The notes: generated by a model from the sequence alone, not told the origin. Shown: positions 39,401-48,689, counted from the stretch's first letter. The stretch: DNA of 64,000 nt from DASUPK01 sp963763955 (GCA_963763955.1 CAVXQP010000025.1:62001-126000); one strand, 5' to 3'. Numbers and translations are program-made.

Positions 39401-40594
39401 GTGGAGAGGCACGACGCCATTGTCGTGGGTGCGAGATGCGCCGGATCCACTCTGGCAATCGCCTTAGCCGAGCGAGAGTGGGACGTCGCGCTGATCGACC
39501 GCGACACATTTCCCAGCACAACCGTCTCCACGCACCTGCTCTACCCCAACACCCTCGCCCGCCTGGAGAAGCTCGGAGTGCTCGGCAGTCTCGAGTCTGA
39601 GCACGAGCTCGCCTTTGCCTCGCACCGGCTGGTTGCGCTGGGCCACGAGATCGCCGGGAAGTACTCACGTATCGACGGCTTCGACCTCGGGCTCGCTCCG
39701 AGACGGATCGCACTCGACAAGGCCGGCGTCGACACGGCGCTCGCCGCGGGCGCGAAGGGGATCTTCGGCACCCGAGTGGTCGACCTGGTCGGCGCCGGGA
39801 CCGAGGTCGATCCGGTCCGGGGCGTCAGGCTGGCGGACGGACGCGAGATCGAGGCTCCCTGGGTCTTCGGCGCCGACGGCCGCGGCTCGGTGGTCGCCGG
39901 AAAGCTCGGCCTCGAGAAGGAGCGCACGCAGCGCGGGGAGCTCGCCTTCTCGTACTCCTACTGGAGCGGGATTCCGGTGGACGAGCCGGTCTCGACGCTG
40001 CAGATCAACCTCGACGAGATGCTCTACCACGGCCCAATCGAGGACGGGCTCTACCTGTTGATCGCCAACGGCGCCCCCGATCTGGCGCAGGGGACGAAGG
40101 CCGAGAGGGAGCGCAAGTACATGGAGACGATCCGCCGCTTTCCCGAGACCTTCGATCCGAACCTGCTCGATCGCGCCGAGATGGTGACCGACGTGACGGT
40201 GGCCCCGGAGACCCTGATGAGGGGCTTCTTTCGCAAGCCCACCGGCCCGGGTTGGGCGCTGGTCGGCGATGCGTGCTACTTCAAGCACCCGGGAACTGCA
40301 CAGGGCATAGGAGACGCGGTCGAGGCGGCGTTGTATGTCGCCGACGCGTTGTCGGGCAGCAACCCCAGCCTCGACGCATACGAGGAATGGCGCGATGGCA
40401 AGGCCGCCGAGCACTACGACTGGTCCTTCGCCTGGGGCCGCTTTCCGCGGCCGGAGAGCGCCGAGCCCCTCTTCCGCGGCTGGGCCTCAGATCCAGAGGC
40501 GGGTCAGGACCTCCGCGATTGCCTGGCGCGCCAGGTGGAGCCCTCCCAGCTGATGAGTGAGGAGCGGCTCGAGCGCTGGTTCGCGCCCGCCTAG
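39401..40594 (+). CDS. FAD-dependent oxidoreductase, geranylgeranyl-reductase-like
   Basis: The 397-residue flavoprotein belongs to the PHBH/geranylgeranyl reductase superfamily. The FAD-binding dinucleotide fold is DAIVVGARCAGSTLAIALAEREWDVALID, the mid-motif is VFGADGRGSVVAGKLGL, and the ribityl-binding motif is GPGWALVGDACYFKHPGTAQGIGDAVEAA. It probably reduces or hydroxylates a lipid or aromatic substrate. The GTG at 39401 directly precedes the fold, so longer starts within fumC are rejected. Confidence 0.82.
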   Translation: MERHDAIVVGARCAGSTLAIALAEREWDVALIDRDTFPSTTVSTHLLYPNTLARLEKLGVLGSLESEHELAFASHRLVALGHEIAGKYSRIDGFDLGLAPRRIALDKAGVDTALAAGAKGIFGTRVVDLVGAGTEVDPVRGVRLADGREIEAPWVFGADGRGSVVAGKLGLEKERTQRGELAFSYSYWSGIPVDEPVSTLQINLDEMLYHGPIEDGLYLLIANGAPDLAQGTKAERERKYMETIRRFPETFDPNLLDRAEMVTDVTVAPETLMRGFFRKPTGPGWALVGDACYFKHPGTAQGIGDAVEAALYVADALSGSNPSLDAYEEWRDGKAAEHYDWSFAWGRFPRPESAEPLFRGWASDPEAGQDLRDCLARQVEPSQLMSEERLERWFAPA

Positions 40595-40668
40595 TGGACA
40601 CAATCCCGGTTCCCCTCCCCCCGTGGCAGGGGTAGATTTGTTCGCCCAGGAGGAGGAAGGGAAACCGG

Positions 40669-41287
40669 TTGAGGGGCATGGATCGCCTTGGTTTCACTCA
40701 CGCCGTGTGGCTCGCGGCACTGTCGCTCCTCGTTCTGCCGGCAGTTGCCTCGGCCGCCGACACCTTCGCCGACGCCTCCCGGCCGGATGACAGCGGCGGC
40801 TGCCTGACCCCAGCCACAGCATGCAAGACCATCAACGGGGCGATCGGCAAGGCCGGTGTGGGAGACACCGTTCGCATCGAGCCCGGAACCTATGCGGAGA
40901 ACGTCTCCCTTTCCGGGGGGATCTCGCTGGTCGCGGTGTCCAGCGTCGACTGACGACTACCACCTGACGGCGAGCGGGAACTCGGCGCTGATTGACCAAG
41001 GCAACCCCGCCGCTCCACCAATCGGATCGACCGACTTCGACGGCGACCCACGGGCGATCGACGCCGACGGCGCCTGCCCGCTCAACCCGGTCCGCGACAT
41101 CGGCGCCGATGAGTTCAACCCCGGAATCCCGGATTGCCCTGCGCCGCCAAGCGGCGGTGGAGGTCCGCCCGTGTCCCCACCCGGCCCCACCGGTCAACGC
41201 GCGGCGGCCCTCAAGAAGTGCAAGCGCAAGCACAGCACGACGGCGCGCAAGCGGTGTCGCAAGCGCGCAAAACTCCTGCCGGTCTAA
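40669..41287 (+). pseudogene. Secreted beta-helix protein with missing centre and frame change
   Basis: Two pieces in different frames share one ancestry. The first has a signal peptide (AVWLAALSLLVLPAVASAADTF) and the start of a parallel beta-helix (PATACKTINGAIGKAGVGDTVRIEPGTYAENVSL), stopping at 40953. The second begins around 40940 with DDYHLTASGNSALIDQGNPAA and DFDGDPRAIDADGACPLNPVRDIGADEF, the typical end of such choice-of-anchor proteins, then a basic KKCKRKHSTTARKRCRKRAK tail. The usual middle coils of 150 or more residues are absent. An internal deletion or a collapsed assembly would give this. AGGAGGAAGGG precedes the TTG start. Confidence 0.65.
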
Positions 41288-41312
41288 CCGCCATCTCTCC
41301 CGCTGGTGCTGG

Positions 41313-42758
41313 CTAGCCCTGGATCGTGATCAGGCGCTCCTCGGTGAGCTCGCGGACGGCGTAGTGCGGGCCCTCGCGGGTGTTGCCCGAGTCCTTGACG
41401 CCGCCGTAGGGCATCTGGTCGGTGCGGAAGGTGGGGACCTCGTTGATCAGCACGCCACCGAACTCGAGTGTCTCCCCGGCCTTCTTCGCATTCCCGACGT
41501 CACGGGTGAAGACGCCGGCTTGGAGCCCGTAGCGAGAGTCGTTCGCCATCTCGAGGGCCTCATCGAACGTCTTGAAGTAGTGGATCGTCGCCACCGGGCC
41601 AAAGATCTCGTCCTTCCACGTGTGGCACTCCTTCGGCTCGTTCCTGATCACCGTCGGGGCGATGCAGCGATCCTCGTCGACCAGCTCGCCGCCTGTGAGG
41701 ATCTCGCCGCCCTGCGAGGCGGCCTCGTCGATCCACTCCTTGACGCGATCGCGGTCGTCCCGCGAGATCACCGGCCCGACGTCGGTGTTCTCGTCCATCG
41801 GATCGCCGGTGACCAGGGACTCGACGTTCTTCACGAAGCGCTCGATGAACTGGTCGGCGATCGACTCATGGAGGAGGATGCGCTGGACCGAGATGCAGCT
41901 CTGGCCCGCGTGCGAGTAGGCGTGCAGCTTGGCCTTGTCCGCGGCGGTCTCCCAGTCGCCGTCCTCGTTGACGATCAGAGGAGCGGTGGAGCCGAGCTCC
42001 AGGTTGACCTTCTTGTGTGGAGCCTTCGAGCGGATGCTCCAGCCGACCGGCGCGGACCCCGTGAAGGTGATCGCGCCGATGCGGTCGTCCTCGACGATCG
42101 CGTTGCCGACTTCCGAGCCCGCGCCGCAGACGACCTGCAGCCAGTTCTCGGGGAGCCCCGCGTCGTAGAAGATCTCAGCCAGCTTGATCGCGGAGATCGG
42201 GGTCTGGCCGGCGGGCTTCAGCACGACGGCGTTTCCGGCAGCGATCGCGGGACCGAGCTTGTGCCCGACCAAGTTGAGCGGGAAGTTGAAGGGACTGATC
42301 GCGCCTACCACGCCGTAGGGGACGCGGATCACGATGCCGAGCTTGCCCTCACCGGCCGCGCCGGCCTCCATCGGGACCGTATGGCCGGTCAGGGTCCGGG
42401 CGGCGACGGCGGAGAACTGCATGGTCGAGACACAGCGCTGGGCCTCGGCCCGGGCCGTCTTCACCGGCTTGCCCGCCTCGGCGGCGATCGTCATCGTCAG
42501 GTCGTCCTCGCGCTCGGCGACCAGTTCGGCGGCGCGATCGAGCATCGCGGCGCGCTCATGCGCAGGGAAGCCGCCGGCGTCAAAAGCCGCGCGGGCGGCC
42601 TCGACGGCCTTGCCGACGAGCGCCGCGTCGCCCCTGGGGACCCGGCCGACAACGGTCCCGTCGTAGGGAGCCGCCACCTCCGACCACTCGCCCGTCTCCA
42701 CCCATTCGCCGGCTACGTAGAGCTTGTGATCTGTGGCCTGAATCGTCTCGGTCGCCAT
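41313..42758 (-). CDS. Aldehyde dehydrogenase, GAPN/lactaldehyde-type
   Basis: The 481-residue NAD(P)-dependent dehydrogenase oxidises an aldehyde to the acid. Key features: ISPFNFPLNLVGHKLGPAIAAGNAVVLKPAGQTP, ITFTGSAPVGWSI, the catalytic Glu in VNLELGSTAPLIV and the catalytic Cys in SHAGQSCISVQRI. Best family fit is non-phosphorylating GAPDH or lactaldehyde dehydrogenase; the substrate is not decided. ATG 42758 lies 6 nt after AGGAGG; TTG 42764 abuts it and is less likely. A copy of the dispersed hairpin lies just before the Shine-Dalgarno sequence. Confidence 0.87.
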   Translation of the reverse strand: MATETIQATDHKLYVAGEWVETGEWSEVAAPYDGTVVGRVPRGDAALVGKAVEAARAAFDAGGFPAHERAAMLDRAAELVAEREDDLTMTIAAEAGKPVKTARAEAQRCVSTMQFSAVAARTLTGHTVPMEAGAAGEGKLGIVIRVPYGVVGAISPFNFPLNLVGHKLGPAIAAGNAVVLKPAGQTPISAIKLAEIFYDAGLPENWLQVVCGAGSEVGNAIVEDDRIGAITFTGSAPVGWSIRSKAPHKKVNLELGSTAPLIVNEDGDWETAADKAKLHAYSHAGQSCISVQRILLHESIADQFIERFVKNVESLVTGDPMDENTDVGPVISRDDRDRVKEWIDEAASQGGEILTGGELVDEDRCIAPTVIRNEPKECHTWKDEIFGPVATIHYFKTFDEALEMANDSRYGLQAGVFTRDVGNAKKAGETLEFGGVLINEVPTFRTDQMPYGGVKDSGNTREGPHYAVRELTEERLITIQG

Positions 42759-42771
42759 CTCCAACCTCCTG

Positions 42772-42798
42772 AAACGGGTTGCTACGGAGCACCCTCGC
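42772..42798 (-). repeat. Dispersed hairpin repeat, copy 3, in an mRNA leader
   Basis: On the minus strand it reads GCGAGGGTGCTCCG then TAGCAACCCGTTT, matching the two ends of copy 1 without its core. It ends 1 nt before the AGGAGG of the aldehyde dehydrogenase gene, so in the mRNA the hairpin stands directly upstream of the ribosome-binding site. Confidence 0.7.
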
Positions 42799-42921
42799 GT
42801 AAACGCCTACCCACAGGCTAGCCCGACCAGTCGCGCGGCCAGAGGGCCGATCTGGCCAGACCGGAGGCCCGGGCTGCTCCAAACCGCAACTTCCGGCCGC
42901 CCTACCCGTTATTCAGGGGCG

Positions 42922-44035
42922 ATGCTCCGGGGGACCCGTCTGATCCCGCTTGCGCTCGCCTGCGCCCTCGTGGTGCCGGCCGCCGCCTCGGCCAAGGTCT
43001 GGATCGTCAAGGGAGCCGGCTTCGGACACGGGGTCGGCATGAGCCAGTACGGCGCCTATGGCTACGCCAAGCACGGGTTTGCGTACGACCAGATCCTGAC
43101 CCACTACTACACGGGGACCACGATCGGGACGACCGCCGACCAGAGCGTGCGCGTCCTGCTCCTCGACGGCGTGGGCGGCGTCTCCTTCAGCGGTGCCAGC
43201 TCGGCCTGCGGGGCGACCCTGAAGCCCGGGAAGGGCTACGTCGCCAAGCGAAAGGGCGGCGGGCTCGTGGTCCGCTCCAAGAAGAGGGTGCTGGTGGCGA
43301 GGTGCGGCGCCGTGATGACGGCGACCGGAGCGCCGAACGTCTTCGTCAAGGGCAAGGGCACGTATCACGGCTCCCTCGAGGTGAGGACCTCCTCCAACGG
43401 CCTCGACGCGATCAACGTGGTCGAGCTCGAGGACTACGTCCGAGGCGTCGTCTCGAAGGAGTCGCCGGCCTCATGGCCGATCGAGGCGCTCAAGGCGCAG
43501 GCCGTGGCCGCGCGTTCCTACGGGATCTCGACCGCCGCCCACGGCACCTTCGACGTCTTCGACGATACGCGGAGCCAGGCCTACGGCGGCGTGGGCGCCG
43601 AGACCGCGAAGACCGACCAGGCGGTCGCCGCGACCCATCTGCAGGTGGTCCTCTACCGAGGCAAGGTCGCCCAGACCTTCTTCTTCTCCACCTCCGGCGG
43701 TCACACCGAGAACAACGAGTTCTCCTCGCTCGGGTTCGGGCAGCCGGCGATTCCCTACCTCCGCGGTGTCGACGACCCCTACGAGGTCGACGCCGGGATC
43801 CCCCTACGAGCACTGGAAGCGGAAGTTCTCCCTCGGCCGGATGAGCTCGGCGATGCGGGGACTGGGGCTGCGCGGCAAGCTCCGCAACATCGTGGTCACG
43901 CAGCGCGGCGCCTCGCCGCGGATCGTGCAGGCCAACCTGGTCGGCAGCGCCGGCACGACGACGGTCAACGGGCCGCAGCTCGCGACCGCCCTCGGCCTGC
44001 CGGACACCTGGGCGTTCTTCAAGAAGAAGAAATAG
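42922..44035 (+). CDS. SpoIID/LytB-domain secreted protein, frameshifted
   Basis: A secreted protein of about 370 residues with a signal peptide (LIPLALACALVVPAAASA) and a SpoIID domain, which in sporulators is a lytic transglycosylase on denuded glycan. Family motifs: GFGHGVGMSQYGAYGYAKHG, VELEDYVRGVVSKESPASWPIEALKAQAVAARSY and FFFSTSGGHTENNE. At 43798-43804, in a run of five C, the frame changes; the second frame continues PYEHWKRKFSLGRMSSAM to the end. One extra base explains it. The conserved Glu lies upstream of the break. Confidence 0.8.
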
Positions 44036-44048
44036 GCGGTCCTCGGTC

Positions 44049-45041
44049 TCAGCCGTCCGGGTAGGGCTGGACCGGGATGCCGTGGTCGGTGTCCCTGGTC
44101 CCGAACTCGTAGGCGGCGGCGCCCCTGACGGTGAGGCGCTCGGCCGGCCCCCCGTCGACCTCGACGTCCAGCAGCAGGTCGGAGATCGAGCAATTGAGGG
44201 TGTTGTGCTCCGGCCCGACCGGGTCGGCGTAGATCCAGGCGACGAAGTCCTTGGCCGCGGCGCTGACGTTGCCGGTGACCTTCGCCCCCTTGCCCTTGAG
44301 CTCGAAGTCGGCGCCGGTAGGCCGCTCGTTCACCTCGGTGCTGGGCACGTGCCCGAAGCCGCCCAGCCGGTGGGACCGCCCGTCGAGCATCAGCATCGCG
44401 TTCCCGACCCACGGAGTGGTCCTGCCGGCGACCTTGATGCGGCCGACCGCCATGTCGAAATAGTCCTCGGGCGAGTGGCCCTCGAAGCCGGAGCCCTGGA
44501 TCCAGACCCAGCGCTCGGCGTGCTCGGCTCCCCAGTTGTGGCCGATCATCCCGCGCCACCCGTCCACCTCGATTCGATCGCCGCCCACCTCGAGCACGCC
44601 GTTGAAGACCGCGTCGGGGTACGGGCTGAGGAACTTGGTCTTCGGGAGCTTCGAGCGGTAGAGGAAGTCTCGCGGCAGGTGGTGGAAGGGCTCGTGGCCG
44701 TCCTCGAAGCTCAGGTCCCAGCTTGACTCGAGGACGTCGGTGGCGACGCGGCCGGTCGCGTGGCCATCGGTCAGGCTCGCCTCCGCGATCCGGATGTAGG
44801 TGTCTGGGCCGGCGCTGAGCTCGTCGGCGCCGAACTGGCGCTTCGTCGCCCGCGGCCCCGCCGCCGAGGAATCGAAGAGAACGAACCAGAGGGCGGAGGT
44901 CGCGTCCTCGCCTGGGCGCTTGTGGACGGTGTGGCGGATCCAGGCACCCCTGCCGCCGCCGGGCTGGACCAGCTTCAGGTAGAAGCTCTCGTAGTGCCCG
45001 GCCTGCTGCGGCACGTCGGGAAAGCGAGCCTGGGTCCGCAC
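44049..45041 (-). CDS. Lipocalin-like/CrtC-type (AttH-like) protein
   Basis: The 330-residue protein has two beta-barrel-like halves resembling the hydroxyneurosporene synthase/AttH/tocopherol-cyclase group: HYESFYLKLVQPGGGRGAWIRHTVHKR, ALWFVLFDSSAAGPRATKRQF, WRGMIGHNWGAEHAERWVWIQGSGF. The HNWG and ERWVWI stretches are hallmarks. No signal peptide is seen. GTG 45041 lies 10 nt after the amidohydrolase stop and is chosen over starts inside that gene. It is the last gene of a five-gene minus-strand run; its substrate is unknown. Confidence 0.68.
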   Translation of the reverse strand: MRTQARFPDVPQQAGHYESFYLKLVQPGGGRGAWIRHTVHKRPGEDATSALWFVLFDSSAAGPRATKRQFGADELSAGPDTYIRIAEASLTDGHATGRVATDVLESSWDLSFEDGHEPFHHLPRDFLYRSKLPKTKFLSPYPDAVFNGVLEVGGDRIEVDGWRGMIGHNWGAEHAERWVWIQGSGFEGHSPEDYFDMAVGRIKVAGRTTPWVGNAMLMLDGRSHRLGGFGHVPSTEVNERPTGADFELKGKGAKVTGNVSAAAKDFVAWIYADPVGPEHNTLNCSISDLLLDVEVDGGPAERLTVRGAAAYEFGTRDTDHGIPVQPYPDG

Positions 45042-45051
45042 GGGCGAGACG

Positions 45052-46299
45052 CTATCCGGTGAGGCGCTTCGCGCGGGAGCGGACCTGTTCGGCGATCTCC
45101 TCCGCCCCCTCAACCTGCCGGGCGCGCATCAGCACACGCCCGGCGACTACGGCGGTGTCGACCACCGAGCCCCCGGCCGCATAGACGAGGTCGGCATCAG
45201 GGTCACCGGCCGAGAGCTCGGGGTCCGAGCCGCGGAGAAGCAGGAAGTCGGCGGGCTGCCCGACCGCGAGCGCCGTCCCAGCGAGCACCGGCGAGCGCAG
45301 CCCGCGGGCAATCGCCAGTGCCTCGGCCGCCGGCAGCGTCGCGGGGTCGCCGCTGGCGTGCTTCTGGCTGAGGGCGAAGAGCTTCACCTCCTCGAACATG
45401 TCGAGGTTGGAGTTCGAGGAGACGCCGTCGGTGCCCAGCCCGATCGCGGCGCCGGCGGCCGCGGCCGCGGGGTAGGGCAGGACGCCCCCGACGGCGAGCT
45501 TCATGTTCGCCGCGGGGTTGGCGACCACCGTCGCACCGCGCTCGGCGATCAGCTCGAGCTCGCCCCGATCGAGCCAGACGCCGTGGGCGAGGACGCTGCG
45601 CTCGCCCAGGAAGCCGAGGTCATCGAGGTACGCGGCCGGGCGCTTGCCCTGGGCATCGCTGCAATCGCTCACCTCCCGCTCGGTCTCGGAGAGGTGAATG
45701 TGGAGCGGGATCTCGCGCTCAGCGCCGATCTTCGCGAGCCACGCCAGGGACTCGGGGCTCACCGTGTAGATCGCGTGTGGCCCGATGCTCGGCGTGACCC
45801 GCGGGCCGGCCTCGGCGATCCGGTCGAGCGACTCGAGCAACTCGGGGCGCATCCCCTCGCCCCTCACAGGGTCGAGCTGGTCGATCATCACCGTGCTGAC
45901 CGTCGCGCGGATGCCGGAGTCGACCACGGCCCGGGCGACCTCCACGCCGTGCCAATACATGTCGAGGAACTTCGTGGTCCCCGAACGGATCATCTCCACG
46001 CAGGCGAGCCGCGTCCCCCAGTAGACGTCCTCGGGGGCGAGCTTTGCCTCGGCGGGCCAGATCGTCGTCCGCAGCCACTCCATCAGCGCCATGTCGTCGC
46101 CGAAGCCGCGGAAGAGGGTCATCGCCGCGTGGGTGTGGCCGTTGACCATCGGCGGGGTGAGCAGGAGACCCGCGGCGTCGATCAGATCGTCGCCCAGCTT
46201 CGGCTCCACCGAGGGGCCGAGCTCGGCGATCGCGCCATCCTCGATCCGCAGCCCGACCACCTCGCCGTCGAGCGCCGCGCCGGTGACCGCGAGGCTCAA
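45052..46299 (-). CDS. Amidohydrolase, MTA/SAH deaminase-like
   Basis: The 415-residue metal-dependent hydrolase belongs to the TRZ/ATZ (MtaD/SsnA) group. Metal ligands lie in MVNGHTHAAMTLFRGF, LHIHLSETEREV, VLAHGVWLDRGEL and IGLGTDGVSSNSNLDM. The HTH and EWL-RTTIWPAEA segments fit 5'-methylthioadenosine/S-adenosylhomocysteine deaminase. The TTG start overlaps the TGA of the nucleoside phosphorylase gene (TTGA), so the two are translated together. Together they could turn methylthioadenosine into methylthioinosine and then cleave it. Confidence 0.8.
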   Translation of the reverse strand: MSLAVTGAALDGEVVGLRIEDGAIAELGPSVEPKLGDDLIDAAGLLLTPPMVNGHTHAAMTLFRGFGDDMALMEWLRTTIWPAEAKLAPEDVYWGTRLACVEMIRSGTTKFLDMYWHGVEVARAVVDSGIRATVSTVMIDQLDPVRGEGMRPELLESLDRIAEAGPRVTPSIGPHAIYTVSPESLAWLAKIGAEREIPLHIHLSETEREVSDCSDAQGKRPAAYLDDLGFLGERSVLAHGVWLDRGELELIAERGATVVANPAANMKLAVGGVLPYPAAAAAGAAIGLGTDGVSSNSNLDMFEEVKLFALSQKHASGDPATLPAAEALAIARGLRSPVLAGTALAVGQPADFLLLRGSDPELSAGDPDADLVYAAGGSVVDTAVVAGRVLMRARQVEGAEEIAEQVRSRAKRLTG

Positions 46300-47042
46300 C
46301 TGCCCGGGAGCTCCCTGCCGAGGGCGGGCAAGACGAAGTCGAGGTCCGCCGCGAGCGTCTGGGCGGTGCGGTCGCGGCCGCGGCGGTACTCGTCGACGGT
46401 CAGCGTCTTGTCCGATACGCCGTTGGCGAAGTTGTCGATCGTGCAGACCGCCGCGTAGGCCAGCGCCGCCTCCCCGGCGAGCACGGTCTCGGCCGCGAGG
46501 GTCATCCCGACCATGTCCGCATGCTCGGCGAGAGCTCTGACCTCCGCGGGCGTCTCGAAGCGCGGCCCGAGCGTCTGCGCATAGACGCCGCCGTCCTCGA
46601 GATCGGTCTTGGTCAGCGAGCCCCATGCGCTGATCACGATCCGCCGCCAATCCGGATCGAAGCCGGGGACGGTGTGGCCGCGCGAGTCGCGGTAGAAACT
46701 CGGTGCGACCTCCGGCGCGTAGAAGTCCAGCGGGCAGATCAGCGTGCCGACCTTGAGGTCCTTGTCCAGGCTGCCGGCGGAGCCCAGCGCCAGCACCCGG
46801 TTACAGCCGAGCTCGCAGGCCGCGCGGACGTTCGCACGGTGGTCGATCAGGTGGGCAGGGATCGAGCGATCGAAGCCGTGCCTGGGGATAGCGACGATGT
46901 CGCCGCCGTCCGTGGCCTCCACCGGGAGCGCGCCGCCGGCATCGACCGCGACCCGCTCGCCCTCGACCGGATGGACGCGCTCCGGCAGGCTGTTGCCGTG
47001 GATCAGACAGAGCCGGCTTCCTGTCGGCCGAGGCGCATCCAT
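46296..47042 (-). CDS. MTA/MTI phosphorylase (PNP family)
   Basis: The 248-residue protein is a trimeric-type nucleoside phosphorylase: CLIHGNSLP, IVAIPRHGFDRSIPAHLIDHRANV, VLALGSAGSL, YAQTLGPRFETPAEVRALAEHADMVGMTLAAETVLA. The purine-recognition loop reads CTIDNFANGVS, with Asn where adenine-preferring enzymes usually carry Asp, hinting at a 6-oxopurine such as methylthioinosine. With the coupled deaminase gene this resembles the two-step MTA salvage known in Pseudomonas aeruginosa. It starts 6 nt after a TAGAGT box. Confidence 0.82.
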   Translation of the reverse strand: MDAPRPTGSRLCLIHGNSLPERVHPVEGERVAVDAGGALPVEATDGGDIVAIPRHGFDRSIPAHLIDHRANVRAACELGCNRVLALGSAGSLDKDLKVGTLICPLDFYAPEVAPSFYRDSRGHTVPGFDPDWRRIVISAWGSLTKTDLEDGGVYAQTLGPRFETPAEVRALAEHADMVGMTLAAETVLAGEAALAYAAVCTIDNFANGVSDKTLTVDEYRRGRDRTAQTLAADLDFVLPALGRELPGS

Positions 47043-47048
47043 GCGCTG

Positions 47049-47054
47049 ACTCTA
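47049..47054 (-). promoter_or_regulatory. Putative -10 box TAGAGT (minus strand)
   Basis: TAGAGT on the minus strand is followed by 6 nt and the ATG of the phosphorylase gene, giving the salvage pair its own promoter inside the longer run. Confidence 0.45.
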
Positions 47055-47073
47055 TTCCGCGGTAGCCGAGCGG

Positions 47074-48147
47074 CTAGGTCCTGATGTGGACCACGTCGCC
47101 GTCCTGGACGACGTAGTCGCGGCCCTCGATGCGCAGGGTTCCCCGCTCGCGGGCGGCGGCGTAGCCGCCAGCGTCGACCAGCTCGTTCCAGGCGATCACC
47201 TCAGCGCGGACGAACGCCCGCTGGATGTCGCCGTGCACCCGGCCCGCCGCGTCGTAGGCGGTGCCTCCCCGCTTCAGGGTGCGCGCCATCGCCTCCTTGC
47301 CCGTGTCGGCGGTGAAGAAGCTGACCAGGTCGAGCAGCTCGAAGGCGGCGCGGATCAGGCGTTCCAGGCCGGATCGCTCGATGCCGAGCTCGTTGCGCAT
47401 CTCCTCCGCCTCGGCGGCGTCCAGCTCGCGCAGCTCGGCCTCCACGCGCGCTGAGATCACCACCACCTTCGCCTCCATCTGCTCGGCGTGGGCGAGCAGA
47501 TCGGGGGGCGCTTCGGTCTCACCCTCGTCGACGTTCACGACGTAGAGGACCGGCTTGGCCGTCAGCGGAGAGAGCTTTCGCAGGGCGTCACGAGCGGCCT
47601 CGGGGACTGGCACGTCGCGCACCGGACGGCCGGCCGCCAGCGCCTCGACCACGGCCTCCAGCCAGTCGCGCTCGGCCACGGCCCCCTGATCGCCGGAACG
47701 GGCGAGTTTCACAACCCGCTCGAGGCGGCGCTCGGCGGATTCGAGATCGGCGGCGAGCAGCTCGGTCTCGATCAGCTCGGCGTCGGCGACCGGGTCGATC
47801 CGACCCTCCGGGTGGGCCACGAACCCGGCGTTGTGGGCACGAATCACGTGGCAGATCGCGTCGGTTTCGCGGATCGACGCCAGGAACTGGTTTCCCAGCC
47901 CCTCGCCCTGCGAGGCGCCCTTGACCAGGCCCGCGATGTCGTGGAAGTCGATCGCCTCGTGGACGAGCTCGGAGGAGCCGAGCGTCTCGCCGACCCGCTC
48001 CAGGCGCTCGTCGGGCACCGGGACGACGGCCACGTTCGGCTCGACGGTGGTGAACGGGTAGTCGCCGGTCTCCGCCCCGGCGGCCGTGAGCGCGTTGAAC
48101 AGGGTCGACTTGCCCGCGTTGGGCATCCCGACGATGCCGATCTTCAT
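47074..48147 (-). CDS. ychF: Redox-regulated ATPase YchF
   Basis: The 357-residue Obg-family protein has P-loop IVGMPNAGKSTLFNALTAA, switch II HDIAGLVKGASQGEGLGNQFL, and YVVNVDE in place of the NKxD guanine motif, which is why YchF prefers ATP. A C-terminal TGS domain (VRAEVIAWNELVDAGGYAAARERGTLRIEGRDYVVQDGDVVHI) ends the protein. YchF binds ribosomes and responds to oxidative stress in other bacteria. It lies between PAP2 and the salvage genes on the same strand. Confidence 0.93.
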   Translation of the reverse strand: MKIGIVGMPNAGKSTLFNALTAAGAETGDYPFTTVEPNVAVVPVPDERLERVGETLGSSELVHEAIDFHDIAGLVKGASQGEGLGNQFLASIRETDAICHVIRAHNAGFVAHPEGRIDPVADAELIETELLAADLESAERRLERVVKLARSGDQGAVAERDWLEAVVEALAAGRPVRDVPVPEAARDALRKLSPLTAKPVLYVVNVDEGETEAPPDLLAHAEQMEAKVVVISARVEAELRELDAAEAEEMRNELGIERSGLERLIRAAFELLDLVSFFTADTGKEAMARTLKRGGTAYDAAGRVHGDIQRAFVRAEVIAWNELVDAGGYAAARERGTLRIEGRDYVVQDGDVVHIRT

Positions 48148-48158
48148 CGCCGCCTCAC

Positions 48159-48650
48159 CTAGAGGGGAACGACCAGGCCCAGGGCGGTGCCCAGGATCGC
48201 CCCGGCGAGCACGTCGGACGGGTAGTGCATCCCCAGGTACGGTCGGGAGGCGGCGATCCCGGCGGCGAGGATGAAGAGGAACGCGGCCTCCGGCGCAATT
48301 CGCGTCATCGCGGTCGCGCAGGCGAAGGATGCCGTCGCGTGAGCGGAGGGGAAGCTCAGGGTGCTCGGCGCGCCGCCGAGCGGCGGCAGGCCCTCGAGCA
48401 CCGGGCGTGGCCGCCGCACGATCAGCTTGACGATGAAGTTGAGCCCGATGGCCACGGGACCGAGGAAACCGGCGACGAGCCAGTCGTCGCCATGGTCGGG
48501 ATCGATGAACGCCATCGCAACCCCGATGACGAACCAGACCGCGCCGTATTCGCCGAGCTTGCCGAGGGCCTTGCCCACGGCCTCCGCGGCGGGATTGTGA
48601 AAGCGGGTCCGCATCGCATGGAGGACGCGGCTGTCGAGGCTCTGCAGCAC
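48159..48650 (-). CDS. PAP2-family membrane phosphatase
   Basis: The 163-residue integral membrane protein has the three PAP2 motifs: KLIVRRPRP (KxxxxxxRP), PSAHA (PSGH variant with Ala for Gly) and SRPYLGMHYPSDV (SRxxxxxHxxxD). It probably removes phosphate from a lipid such as undecaprenyl pyrophosphate or phosphatidic acid. GTG 48650 (VLQSLDSRVLHAMRTRF) is preferred to starts further upstream that would overlap the divergent gene. It heads the ychF run, with 11 nt between. Confidence 0.82.
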   Translation of the reverse strand: MLQSLDSRVLHAMRTRFHNPAAEAVGKALGKLGEYGAVWFVIGVAMAFIDPDHGDDWLVAGFLGPVAIGLNFIVKLIVRRPRPVLEGLPPLGGAPSTLSFPSAHATASFACATAMTRIAPEAAFLFILAAGIAASRPYLGMHYPSDVLAGAILGTALGLVVPL

Positions 48651-48689
48651 CGCCGCAGAATAAGGACCTCGGGTCGTCAGAATGTTCCC

